37,783 nt of DNA, from assembly GCF_934295145.1 (NCBI RefSeq), contig NZ_CAKRAS010000031.1, positions 1 through 37,783 on the forward strand. Direction: 5' to 3'. Shown piece by piece: positions 5,913 through 14,533 of this stretch. The DNA comes from an uncultured Eubacterium sp. GTDB lineage: Bacteria; Bacillota; Clostridia; Lachnospirales; Lachnospiraceae. Position 1 is the stretch's first letter, and each line of letters opens with the position of its first letter. A program made the position numbers and the translations under genes. Under the pieces are notes generated by a model. It was not told the DNA's origin. It saw only the letters and a list, made by a program, of their open reading frames with translations, and searched no databases.

Positions 5913-7820
5913 TTATTTATCCTGTTCATCTTTCTGTTTCTGCTGATAATGTAACTGTTCCAGATATACTAAAATGACAGAAATATCTGCCGGAGATACA
6001 CCAGAGATACGGGAAGCCTGTCCAATGGAGATTGGCTGATACAGATTCAGTTTCTGCTGTGCTTCCATACGCAGGCCGCTGATCTGATTGTAATCAAAGT
6101 TTGGCGGTAGTTTTTTACTTTCCAGTTTTTTAAACTGTTTTACCTGCTTGATCTGGCGTTTAATATATCCATCATATTTAATATTGATATTTACCTGTTC
6201 GCGGACATCTTCTGTCAGTTCCAGACGCTCCGGGTCTACCGGGGCAAGAATATCATAATTCAGTTCCGGACGTCGAATCAGTTCAGCAAGTGTAGTGCCT
6301 GTATTTAATGGCTGACTATTATATTTTTCCATTAATTTCTGAACTGGTTCGGAGGCACCTAAATGTACATTTTCCACACGCTGTACTTCCTGCTCGATCA
6401 GTTGTTCCTTTTTCACTACATAATCATAGCGTTTCTGCGGGATCAGACCTACTTCATAGCCATGTTTTGTCAGACGCAGATCCGCATTATCCTGACGGAG
6501 CAACAGCCTGTACTCGGCACGGGAGGTCATCATACGGTATGGCTCATGGTTTTCTTTCGTAACCAGGTCATCAATCAGTACGCCAATGTAGGATTCAGAA
6601 CGATCTAAAATCAAAGGATCTTTTCCTTTTACTTTCATGGCTGCGTTGATACCGGCAATCAGTCCCTGAGCGGCAGCTTCTTCGTATCCGGAACTTCCAT
6701 TAAACTGTCCTCCACTGAACAGACCAGAAATTTCTTTGAACTCCAGAGATGGATAGAGCTGTCGCGGATTGATGCAGTCATACTCAATTGCGTAGGCATT
6801 CCTTACAATCTTGACATTTTCCAATCCAGGTACGGTGTGGTACATTGCGTATTGTACATCTTCCGGAAGGGAGCTTGACATGCCACCGATATACATTTCG
6901 TTGGTGTGAATGCCTTCCGGTTCAATGAATACCTGATGACGGTCTTTATCGGCAAATTTTACCACTTTGTCTTCGATAGACGGACAATAACGTGGGCCGG
7001 TTCCTTCGATCATACCGGAAAAAAGCGGAGATCTGCTTAAATTTTCACGGATGATTTCATGTGTTTTTTCATTCGTATAGGTCAGCCAGCAGCTTACCTG
7101 ATCGATCTGCACATCATCCGGATCGGTCGTAAATGAGAATGGTACGACCCTCTCATCACCAAGTTGTTCCTGCATTTTGGAAAAATCAACGGAACGTCTG
7201 TCAATACGAGCCGGTGTACCTGTCTTGAAACGGAACATTTCTACTCCATTTGCAACCAGGGAATCTGTCAGATGGTTAGCTGCCTGCAACCCGTTCGGCC
7301 CGGTGTGGTTGACAACATCTCCATAGAGACAGCGGGCTTTCAGGTAAGTGCCGGTACAAAGAACGACAGCTTTTGCATAATACTCCGCTCCTGAAAACGT
7401 TTTCACACCACGAATCTGTTTATCTTCCACCAACAGTTCGGTAACCTCTGCCTGACGCAGTGTCAGATGATCAGTGTTCTGTAATACCTGTCTCATTCTT
7501 GCACTGTAATCGGCTTTGTCCGCCTGTGCACGCAGGGAATGAACGGCAGGTCCTTTTGATTTATTTAACATTTTAGACTGGATAAAGGTATGGTCAATAT
7601 TGACACCCATTTCACCGCCTAAGGCATCGATTTCGCGTACCAGATGGCCTTTGGAGCTGCCTCCGATATTCGGATTACACGGCATCATGGCGACACTTTC
7701 AATGCTGATGGTAAAAAGAATGGTTTCCAGTCCGAGTCGTGCGCAGGCAAGGGCTGCTTCACAGCCTGCATGACCTGCACCGACGATACAAACATCATAA
7801 TTTTCTTTTACAACTGGCAT
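5913..7820 (-). CDS. mnmG: tRNA uridine-34 carboxymethylaminomethyl modification enzyme MnmG (GidA)
   Basis: About 635 aa, the usual length. With MnmE it installs cmnm5 on the wobble uridine of tRNAs, using FAD, NADH, glycine and methylene-tetrahydrofolate. The N-terminal FAD motif VGAGHAGCEAALACARLG and family motifs such as CNPNIGGSSKGHLVREIDA and FKTGTPARI are present, as is the C-terminal helical domain (SRISGVSPADISVI) that contacts tRNA and MnmE. The frame could open at a GTG (7853), but the ATG at 7820 is preceded by AAGGAG with a seven-base spacer and is chosen. mnmE lies 109 bp upstream on the same strand. Confidence 0.97.
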   Translation of the reverse strand: MPVVKENYDVCIVGAGHAGCEAALACARLGLETILFTISIESVAMMPCNPNIGGSSKGHLVREIDALGGEMGVNIDHTFIQSKMLNKSKGPAVHSLRAQADKADYSARMRQVLQNTDHLTLRQAEVTELLVEDKQIRGVKTFSGAEYYAKAVVLCTGTYLKARCLYGDVVNHTGPNGLQAANHLTDSLVANGVEMFRFKTGTPARIDRRSVDFSKMQEQLGDERVVPFSFTTDPDDVQIDQVSCWLTYTNEKTHEIIRENLSRSPLFSGMIEGTGPRYCPSIEDKVVKFADKDRHQVFIEPEGIHTNEMYIGGMSSSLPEDVQYAMYHTVPGLENVKIVRNAYAIEYDCINPRQLYPSLEFKEISGLFSGGQFNGSSGYEEAAAQGLIAGINAAMKVKGKDPLILDRSESYIGVLIDDLVTKENHEPYRMMTSRAEYRLLLRQDNADLRLTKHGYEVGLIPQKRYDYVVKKEQLIEQEVQRVENVHLGASEPVQKLMEKYNSQPLNTGTTLAELIRRPELNYDILAPVDPERLELTEDVREQVNINIKYDGYIKRQIKQVKQFKKLESKKLPPNFDYNQISGLRMEAQQKLNLYQPISIGQASRISGVSPADISVILVYLEQLHYQQKQKDEQDK

Positions 7821-7929
7821 ATATTTCTCCTTGTATATTGTTTCACAGTTCACTTATCATTATGTATCCAGAATCTCCTCATGCAAGTATGATCGATATC
7901 TTAATACATATGATAAGTAAACGATTGCT

Positions 7930-9306
7930 CTACTTACCCATACAGAATTTGCTGAAAATCTCATTAACCAGATCCTCTCCAACGGATTCCCCGATGATCG
8001 TGCCCAGTGTTTCGTAGGCATTCATCATATCGATCGTAAAGAAATCTTCCGGCATTCCATCATCAATACTCTGTAACACCATCTTCAGACTGCTTTCTGC
8101 TTCTGCCAGAGCATTTTTCTGGCGGATATTTGTGATATATACTTCATCATTGAAGGACAGTTTTCCGCTAAAAAACATTTCCTCAATGAGTTTCTCCAAC
8201 TCATGGATTCCGGTGTTATTTTTTGCCGAAATTGACAGGATTGGCTTGTCCAGATAGTTCTCCAATACAGCTGCATCTGTCTTTGTATCCAGATCTGATT
8301 TGTTCAGCAGCACGATTGCTTTTTTACCCTGAATGGCTTCAATAATTTCATGATCATTTTCATCCAACTCTGTGGAAGAATCAACCACATAAATAATGAG
8401 ATCCGCTTTTTCAATATATTCTCTGGATTTGTTGACACCGATTTTTTCAACAATATCTTCCGTATCACGGATTCCGGCAGTATCGATGACATTTAATCCG
8501 ATGCCGCCAATCTGAATCTGCTCCTGAAGGATATCACGGGTCGTACCGGCGATTTCTGTAACAATGGCACGCTCCTCTCCCACCAGAATATTAAGCAGGG
8601 AAGATTTGCCGGCATTTGGTTTACCGACAATAGCTGTGTTGATACCTTCTTTTAACATCTTTCCGTTATCGGAAGAATCCAGCAGTTTTTTTACTTTTGT
8701 ATGGGCATCGCACATAATCTCATGTAACTGCTCCGGATAGCCATCCAGTGAAACGTGCTCCGGATCATCCAGTGCGGATTCGATAAAGGCAATTTCATGC
8801 AGTACAACGGCACGAATGTCCCTTATTTTTTCCAAAACAGCACCCTGTAACTGGCTGACGGAACTCTTTAAGGCCAGTTCATTTTGGGCGTTGATTACGT
8901 CGATTACGGACTCTGCCTGGGACAGATCAATACGGCCGTTTAAGAATGCCCGTTTTGTAAACTCTCCCGGTTCTGCCGGACGGGCTCCATATTTTAAAAC
9001 TGTTTCCAGTATTTTTTTCATAACCAGAACACCACCGTGACAGTCAATCTCGATGGTATCTTCGCAGGTGTAACTGCGCGGTGCTTTCATAATAAGTAGC
9101 ATAACTTCATCCACTACTTCTTCACCGTCAACCACATAGCCATAATGGATGGTATGTGTCTCCATATCGGAAACCTTGCGGCTTCCTCTTTTTGGACGAA
9201 AAATGCGATCTGCAACTTCTAATGCTTCGTCGCCGCTGATGCGGACGATTCCGATGCCGGAATTTGACATGGCGGTTGCAATCGCTGCAATAGTATCAGT
9301 TTTCAT
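7930..9306 (-). CDS. mnmE: tRNA modification GTPase MnmE (TrmE)
   Basis: 458 aa, full length. Order of parts: N-terminal tetrahydrofolate-binding domain (TIAAIATAMSNSGIGIVRISG), helical domain, inserted G domain, and the C-terminal FCMGK matching the conserved C-x-G-K ending with its catalytic Cys. G motifs: GKPNAGKSS (G1), TTRD (G2), DTAGIRDTED (G3) and NKSD (G4). It forms a complex with MnmG encoded downstream. The ATG at 9306 starts the canonical MKTDTIAAIATA; only a weak purine-rich site (GAAGAA) precedes it. Confidence 0.97.
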   Translation of the reverse strand: MKTDTIAAIATAMSNSGIGIVRISGDEALEVADRIFRPKRGSRKVSDMETHTIHYGYVVDGEEVVDEVMLLIMKAPRSYTCEDTIEIDCHGGVLVMKKILETVLKYGARPAEPGEFTKRAFLNGRIDLSQAESVIDVINAQNELALKSSVSQLQGAVLEKIRDIRAVVLHEIAFIESALDDPEHVSLDGYPEQLHEIMCDAHTKVKKLLDSSDNGKMLKEGINTAIVGKPNAGKSSLLNILVGEERAIVTEIAGTTRDILQEQIQIGGIGLNVIDTAGIRDTEDIVEKIGVNKSREYIEKADLIIYVVDSSTELDENDHEIIEAIQGKKAIVLLNKSDLDTKTDAAVLENYLDKPILSISAKNNTGIHELEKLIEEMFFSGKLSFNDEVYITNIRQKNALAEAESSLKMVLQSIDDGMPEDFFTIDMMNAYETLGTIIGESVGEDLVNEIFSKFCMGK

Positions 9307-9357
9307 ATTCGTTCTTCATCTCTCAAACTAAATAAAAAATTTATGTTGCAGGATACT

Positions 9358-9644
9358 GTGATTCTGAGAAATTTTCCAGATCAGACTGATAAGAATCACA
9401 CTATAAGTTTCATATATGGTAAAGTGGATTACGAATGTCCACTTTACTACATTATGTATTTGATGTTGGGGTCAAAAGATGCCTTACGAATTGTTCCGTA
9501 CTTCGTACTCCCACAATTCTACCCAATATTCGTATATCGTGAAGCTGACGCTCCACTTTTATGCTCATATCGGGGCGGGTCATTAAGCCATAAAACCACT
9601 CCTGTGCAAGCACATCGTGGTTTCAGGCTTTTGACCCTGGCATC
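9358..9644. other. Gene-free region rich in hairpins, candidate structured RNA or decayed element
   Basis: No credible gene lies between mnmE and jag. The stretch holds nested inverted repeats: GTGATTCT/AGAATCAC (9358-9399), GTAAAGTGGA/TCCACTTTAC (9419-9447), and a three-stem domain closed by GGGTCAAAAG (9469-9478) with CTTTTGACCC (9628-9637). Inside it are GAATTGT/ACAATTC (9488-9519, with an inner GTAC/GTAC) and AAACCAC/GTGGTTT (9593-9623, with an inner TGTGC/GCACA). GATGCC (9479-9483 region) and GGCATC (9639-9644) could form a crossing helix. Which strand is transcribed is not clear. It matches no RNA family I can name. Confidence 0.5.
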
Positions 9645-9682
9645 TGTATTTTATTATAGTATTTTTATTTCATAACGTAAAT

Positions 9683-9873
9683 AAAACTTTCAAGAAAAGC
9701 CGGATGTTGGACGATAGGTTAATTTTCGTCGTGTCTGCGAGCATAGTCCGCTTCCGTGAGTGTGTTTGAGCTTGCTGGTTTTGCAAGCGAGTTCGCGGAA
9801 GGAAGCGGAAATAAGCGGCGCAGCAGACACAGAAAATTATCCGTGTCCACATCCGGCTTTTCTGAAAGTTTTT
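9683..9873. repeat. 191-bp fold-back (long imperfect inverted repeat), MITE-like
   Basis: The outer arms AAAACTTTCAAGAAAAGCC (9683 on) and GGCTTTTCTGAAAGTTTT (9855-9872) pair almost perfectly and continue inward through CGGATGT/ACATCCG, AATTTTCGTCGTGTCTGCG/CGCAGCAGACACAGAAAATT (a few mismatches) and CCGCTTCCG/CGGAAGGAAGCGG, to a small loop at GCTTGC-TGGTTTT-GCAAGC. The whole segment therefore folds into one long hairpin. It contains no gene and ends 26 bp past the jag stop, so it may also stop jag transcription. A non-autonomous foldback element or a long structured RNA are both possible. Confidence 0.7.
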
Positions 9874-9898
9874 AATTAGACAAAAATAAAATCAAAAA

Positions 9899-10528
9899 TT
9901 ACTGTCTCTTTAATGTAATTACAACGTGTCTGTAAGGCTCATCACCTTCGCTGTGTGTAGATACATAACGGTCATTCTGCAGTGCGGAATGAATCACGCG
10001 TCTCTCAAACGGGTTCATCGGTTCGAGAGATACAGGCTTTTTCGTGCGTTTAACTTTGTAAGCAATATTCTTTGCCAGGTTCTCGAGGGTATCTTTTCTT
10101 CTCTTACGGTAATCCTCAGTATCAAGTTTTACTCTTGTGTATGTGTCAGAGTGTTTGTTGATAGCGAGGTTTGTAAGATACTGAAGAGAATCCAGTGTCT
10201 GACCACGTTTGCCGATCAGAACGCCCATCTCAGCACCTTTCAGTTCTACGTCGTATACATTCTCTTCCTCTGCGGAAGCGTTGATCAGAATCTCAACTTC
10301 AAGTCCCATAGCATCAAATACCTGGGAAAGGAAATTTCTGATATGATCTGCAACGGTATATTTTTTGCGGGCTTTGATTTTTGCCGGTTTACTGTTGAAT
10401 CCAAGAAATCCTGAACTGCCTTTTTCCAGCACTTCATACTCGATCTGATCGCTTGTTGTGCCAAGTTCAACAAGTGCATTTGTAAGTGCATCATCAACAG
10501 TTTTTCCTGTAAATTCGATAAAATCCAT
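9899..10528 (-). CDS. jag: RNA-binding protein Jag/KhpB (EloR)
   Basis: 209 aa with the three Jag parts in order: N-terminal Jag_N domain (MDFIEFTGKTVDDAL to GSSGFLGFNSKPAKI, about 1-52), KH domain with GVLIGKRGQTLDSLQ, and a C-terminal R3H domain (about 145-209, NPFERRVIHSALQ). Family members bind RNA, partner with KhpA and influence cell elongation and division in Firmicutes. It follows yidC by 13 bp in the rpmH-rnpA-yidD-yidC-jag series, the standard order. Length and start are normal. Confidence 0.95.
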   Translation of the reverse strand: MDFIEFTGKTVDDALTNALVELGTTSDQIEYEVLEKGSSGFLGFNSKPAKIKARKKYTVADHIRNFLSQVFDAMGLEVEILINASAEEENVYDVELKGAEMGVLIGKRGQTLDSLQYLTNLAINKHSDTYTRVKLDTEDYRKRRKDTLENLAKNIAYKVKRTKKPVSLEPMNPFERRVIHSALQNDRYVSTHSEGDEPYRHVVITLKRQ

Positions 10529-10541
10529 TACAATGCCCTCC

Positions 10542-11843
10542 CTATTTTGTATTTTTATTGTTGAAATCTTTTACAAGATTTGCTTTGGAAGCCATGCTTC
10601 CCTCTTTGTATTTCTTTCCAGTATCCTGGTTGATGTCTTTGCGTGAAACAGAAGCTGCTTTGTCAGCCATGGATTTATACTGGATGTTACGAGTGTTTAC
10701 TTTGGCAGCGTTTGCAATCTCCTGACCTGCTACGCCTTTTTTCTCGATTTTCTTCTTATTCTTGGCTGCAGCCTTTGCCTGGTTCTCCTTGATGACTTTC
10801 TCAAGATCCATCTTGTCAAAGTGTTTGTTTAACAGGAACTGCTGTAAGCTTCGAATCACGGAACCTGCGATCCAGTAGATACCAACACCGACCGGAAGGA
10901 AAAATACGATGAAAATAGAATATAAAGGCATCATATAGTTCATCATTTTCATCTGTCCGGCCATTGCTTCCTGCTGTCCGCCGTTTGTAGATGCCTGCGG
11001 CATGAGACGGATGTTCAGGAACTGTGTTAAAGCTGCCAGGATCGGTACCAGTAATGCGAGGAAAATAAGGAAATAATGTCCCTCATGGAAACTGGTACTG
11101 ATAATTGTCTTCGGAGAATATACAATATTGATTCCGAGAAAATTGTTAAAATGCTCGACAGCAGACTGTGTGCTTGCAATAACATCGGATAAACCACTGA
11201 ATTTATCCTGCAATAAAGTCCAGTTACTGCTGGTGCATTTGTAAAGTACATCAATGATAGAGTCATGAGCCTGCTGGCTGGTACCTGAGAAATTCAGGGT
11301 AATACCACGGAATACAGAGTTTTTGTCTGACACTGATGTCAGGAAACTGTTCATGGTATCCTGGTATCCACTGGTATTCATAATACCGGTTACAAGGCTG
11401 TCAAACGTACTTTTTACGTTTGTGATATAAGCCGGTACATTGTAAATAACACGATAGAGAGCAAACAGGATCGGGAGCTGGATGACCATAAAGATACAGC
11501 TTCCGGAAGGGGATACACCGTATTTCTGGTAAACGGCCTGTGTCTCCTCGTTCATAGCCTGAACGGATGCCTGATCTCTTCTGTTTTTATACTTTTTCTG
11601 AATTGCCTGAATTTCAGGATTCATGATCTGTGACATTTTTGAGAACTTCTGCTGCTTGTAAGTAAGCGGAAGTAAGCAAAAATAAATAACAATCGTAAAT
11701 ACAATGATTGTCAGACCTACGTTCTGGATGTTTAAAAACTTGTCCATAAAAACGTAGATTGCGTTCATAAGGTAACCGAGTACCTTTGCGATTGGTCCTA
11801 AAATCTTACCTGAATTTTGTGTAAGTAAAAATAAGGAATCCAT
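10542..11843 (-). CDS. yidC: Membrane protein insertase YidC (Oxa1 family)
   Basis: 433 aa. The conserved 60KD_IMP domain runs from the first membrane segments (about 40-60, VGLTIIVFTIVIYFCLLPLTY) to YWIAGSVIRSLQQFLLNKHF. It inserts proteins into the cytoplasmic membrane, alone or with SecYEG. The motif LTYKQQKFSKMSQIMNPEIQAI is characteristic of the cytoplasmic hairpin. A serine-rich extracytoplasmic region of about 110 residues (roughly 145-255) between membrane segments is longer than in Bacillus SpoIIIJ. The C-terminal tail is Lys-rich, as is common and thought to aid ribosome contact. There is no lipobox at the N-terminus, unlike Bacillus homologues. Confidence 0.95.
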   Translation of the reverse strand: MDSLFLLTQNSGKILGPIAKVLGYLMNAIYVFMDKFLNIQNVGLTIIVFTIVIYFCLLPLTYKQQKFSKMSQIMNPEIQAIQKKYKNRRDQASVQAMNEETQAVYQKYGVSPSGSCIFMVIQLPILFALYRVIYNVPAYITNVKSTFDSLVTGIMNTSGYQDTMNSFLTSVSDKNSVFRGITLNFSGTSQQAHDSIIDVLYKCTSSNWTLLQDKFSGLSDVIASTQSAVEHFNNFLGINIVYSPKTIISTSFHEGHYFLIFLALLVPILAALTQFLNIRLMPQASTNGGQQEAMAGQMKMMNYMMPLYSIFIVFFLPVGVGIYWIAGSVIRSLQQFLLNKHFDKMDLEKVIKENQAKAAAKNKKKIEKKGVAGQEIANAAKVNTRNIQYKSMADKAASVSRKDINQDTGKKYKEGSMASKANLVKDFNNKNTK

Positions 11844-11860
11844 CTGGTTGCCTCCTATAA

Positions 11861-12070
11861 TTATGGAACCGGATCGTATCCACCCTTAGAGAACGGATTA
11901 CAGCGTAAAATGCGCCAGAGTGCAAGTAATCCACCCTTCCATGCACCGTACTTTTCCACTGCTTCCAGCCCGTAGGTGGAACAAGTCGGATAATAAGGGC
12001 ATTTCGTGGTTTTCATCGGAGAAATATATTTACGATACCATTTTATTAAAAAAATCAATATTTTTTTCAA
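11861..12070 (-). CDS. yidD: Membrane protein insertion efficiency factor YidD
   Basis: A 69-aa protein from a TTG codon at 12070: KKILIFLIKWYRKYISP, then CPYYPTCSTYGLEAVEKYG and WRILRCNPFSKGGYDPVP, the family's signature Cys and Pro motifs. YidD assists membrane protein insertion. The frame extends much further upstream, but that part lies antiphase inside rnpA. The TTG overlaps the rnpA stop (TTGA) and has GATGGA seven bases before it, giving the normal YidD length and translational coupling. Confidence 0.9.
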   Translation of the reverse strand: MKKILIFLIKWYRKYISPMKTTKCPYYPTCSTYGLEAVEKYGAWKGGLLALWRILRCNPFSKGGYDPVP

Positions 12071-12429
12071 TGTGATTCCATCTTCTTTTCTTTGGGGTTC
12101 ATAATTTTCTGAAGATTTCCCAAGTGCAGCAATGCGGATTCGATTTCGTGATATGATGCGTTTTTTGCGCCTGCCCTTGCGATGACTACAATGTCCCAAC
12201 CACTATGAAACATCTCTTCGTGCAGTCTGTAACTTTCTCTTACTAATCGGGTAATGTGATGCCTTACAACACTGTTACCAACTTTTTTACTAACGGAAAT
12301 TCCTAATCTGTTTCTGTCCGAGTCATTTTTCAGTGTATACATGACCAATAGTCTGTTTGCATAAGATTTTCCTTCCCGGTATACTTTCCGGAAGTCGCTG
12401 TTCTTCTTTAATGATTCTGAAAAATGCAT
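12067..12429 (-). CDS. rnpA: Ribonuclease P protein component
   Basis: 120 aa. The protein subunit of RNase P, which helps the catalytic RNA trim tRNA 5' leaders. The RNR signature appears as DRNRLGISVSKKVGNSVVRHHITRLVRE, with the conserved FRKVYREGK near the N-terminus. It sits between rpmH and yidD in the usual order; the stop overlaps the yidD start. An AGAGG about ten bases upstream serves as ribosome binding site. Confidence 0.96.
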   Translation of the reverse strand: MHFSESLKKNSDFRKVYREGKSYANRLLVMYTLKNDSDRNRLGISVSKKVGNSVVRHHITRLVRESYRLHEEMFHSGWDIVVIARAGAKNASYHEIESALLHLGNLQKIMNPKEKKMESH

Positions 12430-12476
12430 GTTTTCTGTCCTCTGATCTCAAAACAATTTGTTTAAAGAGAAGAAAA

Positions 12477-12494
12477 GACCACAAACGTTGTGGC
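12477..12494 (-). terminator. Weak hairpin between rpmH and rnpA (attenuator)
   Basis: On the minus strand GCCACAACGTTTGTGGTC forms a short stem (CCACAA/TTGTGG) followed by TTTTCTT, immediately after the rpmH stop. It could end a share of transcripts so that L34 is made in excess over RnpA. Confidence 0.45.
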
Positions 12495-12629
12495 CTAGGC
12501 TGTTAATTTTTTTCTTCCTTTTAATCTTCTAGCGGCCAAAACTTTTCTTCCGCCTGCTGTACTCATTCTTTTTCTGAAACCGTGAACTTTCGCTCTCTGT
12601 CTCTTCTTTGGCTGATAAGTCATTTTCAT
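12495..12629 (-). CDS. rpmH: 50S ribosomal protein L34
   Basis: A 44-aa, highly basic protein: it begins MKMTYQPKKRQRAKVHGF, continues RKRMSTAGGRKVLAARR and ends RLKGRKKLTA, the standard L34 pattern. The ATG at 12629 has GGAGG nine bases upstream. It is the first gene of the rpmH-rnpA-yidD-yidC-jag series, reading away from dnaA, as at most bacterial origins. Confidence 0.97.
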   Translation of the reverse strand: MKMTYQPKKRQRAKVHGFRKRMSTAGGRKVLAARRLKGRKKLTA

Positions 12630-12665
12630 CGTGATACACCTCCAATCTTCGTAGCATCATTTCCG

Positions 12666-12694
12666 ATGATAGCAAATAATGTCTGACAAGTCAA
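12666..12694 (-). promoter_or_regulatory. Strong promoter for rpmH-rnpA
   Basis: On the minus strand, -35 TTGACT (12689-12694) and -10 TATCAT (12666-12671) are 17 bp apart, 37 bp upstream of the rpmH start codon. Confidence 0.8.
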
Positions 12695-12699
12695 TAGAA

Positions 12700-12718
12700 T
12701 TTTGAAAAGTTTTCAAAA
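12700..12718. repeat. 19-bp palindrome upstream of the rpmH promoter
   Basis: TTTTGAAAA, one G, then TTTTCAAAA: a perfect palindrome six bases upstream of the rpmH -35. It could be an UP-like AT-rich element or an operator between the divergent rpmH and dnaA promoters. Confidence 0.4.
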
Positions 12719-12786
12719 AGCGTGTAAAATGCCCGAAAATCCATTTTTGTCCGTGCATGTACTCCTGTGCGGATATGAAGTTTTCA

Positions 12787-12815
12787 TTGAAAAATGACGC
12801 GATTTGAGTTATCAT
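12787..12815 (+). promoter_or_regulatory. dnaA promoter
   Basis: -35 TTGAAA (12787-12792) and -10 TATCAT (12810-12815), 17 bp apart, about 120 bp before the dnaA start. The leader contains ACTATCC (12828-12834) and its inverse GGATAGT (12856-12862), which may fold or bind a regulator. I see no consensus DnaA box here. Confidence 0.75.
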
Positions 12816-12934
12816 AGACATTGGACAACTATCCAGCGCATATTGAAATGAAAATGGATAGTGTAAATTGTTAAAAATGGCTTAAATCAGTTAGAAATGA
12901 AAAACAGAGCCGAAAAAAGGAAATGGAGCGTGTT

Positions 12935-14284
12935 ATGCATCTGGTCGAAGAGAAATGGGATGAGATTCTTCTGACTGTAAAACGGGAGCATGAATTGACG
13001 GATATCTCTTTTAATACGTGGTTAAAGCCACTGCAGATTTTCGCAATTCAGAACGAACGCATCTATATTCTGGTGTCCAGTGAACAGATGGGGCTTACCT
13101 ATATTAATAGGAAATATTACCTTCCGCTGAAGGTTGCGGTGGCCGAGATCACAGGAACGGAATACGAGATTGAATTTGTTCTTCCGGAACAGGCGAAGAA
13201 GCTGAAAATGCCGCATCCGAGACGGCGTGCTACGACAGAAGAAGCGGAACGGTCAAATCTGAATCCGAACTATACATTCGATACATTTGTGGTGGGAAAT
13301 AATAACCGGTTTGCCCATTCAGCGGCACTGGCTGTGGCGGAATCCCCCGGAGAAGTATACAATCCGCTGTTTATATATGGTGGCGTGGGACTTGGCAAGA
13401 CACATCTGATGCATTCCATCGCACATTTTATTCAGTCCACACATCCTGAACAGAAGGTTCTGTATGTTTCATCGGAAACATTTACCAATGAATTAATTGA
13501 AGCGATCCGAAATGGAAATAATACGGCAATGAGCCGTTTCCGTGAAAAATACCGCAGCATTGACGTGCTGTTGATTGATGATGTGCAGTTTATTATAGGA
13601 AAAGAAAGCACACAGGAAGAATTTTTTCACACCTTCAATGAACTTCATGTGGCCAAAAAGCAGATCATTTTATCCAGTGACCGGCCGCCGAAAGAGATGG
13701 AGACGCTGGAAGAGCGCATCCGTTCCCGGTTTGAATGGGGACTTTTGGCAGATATCGGAGCACCGGATTATGAGACCCGTATGGCCATTTTGCGGAAAAA
13801 AGAGGAACTGGATGGTTTTGCACTGGATGATGAGATTTTAAATTATATTGCGGTGAATATTAAGTCAAATATCCGGGAACTGGAAGGCGCGTTAAATAAG
13901 CTGATCGCTTATGCGAACCTGGTGCAGGCGGATATCACCATGGAGATCGCGGTGAAAGAACTGCAGAACATTATTTCCCCGGATAAGCCACTGGAAGTGA
14001 CACCGGAGCTGATCGTGGAAGTGGTTGCGGAGCATTTTGGCATTACCATGGATCAGATTTTATCAAAATCCCGGAGTAATGATGTGGCAAAACCACGGCA
14101 GATCGCCATGTATCTATGCAAAAATATGACGGATGCGTCTCTGGAGACCATCGGAAAAGCGGTGGGCGGCAGAGATCATTCCACGGTGGTGCACGGAATT
14201 AAGAAAGTGACAGATGATATCAGTGTTGATAAGTCTGTCGAACGGACGGTGACAACCATCCGGAAAAAGGTCAATCCATGCTAA
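12935..14284 (+). CDS. dnaA: Chromosomal replication initiator protein DnaA
   Basis: About 449 aa. Domain I (WDEILLTVKREHELTDISFNTWL), a short domain II, AAA+ domain III with Walker A GGVGLGKTHL, Walker B LLIDDVQF and sensor regions, and domain IV with the box-binding signature GGRDHSTVVHGIKK. It melts the origin by binding DnaA boxes, which lie downstream at 14338-14531. An upstream ATG at 12923 is in frame, but the ATG at 12935 has GGAG six bases before it and is preferred; the first would add only four residues. It is the first gene of the plus-strand replication cluster. Confidence 0.97.
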   Translation: MHLVEEKWDEILLTVKREHELTDISFNTWLKPLQIFAIQNERIYILVSSEQMGLTYINRKYYLPLKVAVAEITGTEYEIEFVLPEQAKKLKMPHPRRRATTEEAERSNLNPNYTFDTFVVGNNNRFAHSAALAVAESPGEVYNPLFIYGGVGLGKTHLMHSIAHFIQSTHPEQKVLYVSSETFTNELIEAIRNGNNTAMSRFREKYRSIDVLLIDDVQFIIGKESTQEEFFHTFNELHVAKKQIILSSDRPPKEMETLEERIRSRFEWGLLADIGAPDYETRMAILRKKEELDGFALDDEILNYIAVNIKSNIRELEGALNKLIAYANLVQADITMEIAVKELQNIISPDKPLEVTPELIVEVVAEHFGITMDQILSKSRSNDVAKPRQIAMYLCKNMTDASLETIGKAVGGRDHSTVVHGIKKVTDDISVDKSVERTVTTIRKKVNPC

Positions 14285-14533
14285 AACAGGCTCTGTCTGT
14301 GAGAAAAATTTCTGACTGCAGGACAAAACATGAGAGCTTATCCACACAGTATACCCGGAATTTAACATATTATTCACAGCAAAAGAGAAAAGAATGATGG
14401 CAGTAATCCTCTTAACGTAAGGCTTTGCGGTGTTATACACTTATCGACAGTCCCTAAGACGATTACGACGAAAACCATTTATATATAGATATACTACGAG
14501 AAGTTATGATACCTGAAAGGAGTTATTCACATT
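14285..14533. other. oriC: DnaA-box cluster and AT-rich unwinding stretch between dnaA and dnaN
   Basis: This gene-free region holds a consensus DnaA box TTATCCACA (14338-14346), TTATTCACA at 14370-14378 and 14523-14531, TTATCGACA (14441-14449) and a weaker TTATACACT (14433-14441). All point the same way. An AT-rich tract (14478-14495, TTTATATATAGATATAC) lies between the last boxes and is a natural duplex-unwinding candidate. Genes switch from minus to plus strand near here. The last box overlaps the dnaN ribosome-binding region. Confidence 0.85.

Noticed and set aside
9343..9675. 110-residue plus-strand frame between mnmE and jag
   Set aside because: The sequence is dominated by inverted repeats, there is no ribosome binding site, and the translation has no recognisable domain.
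12071..12199. Long N-terminal extension of YidD
   Set aside because: This part is the out-of-frame body of rnpA; the TTG at 12070 gives the normal YidD length.
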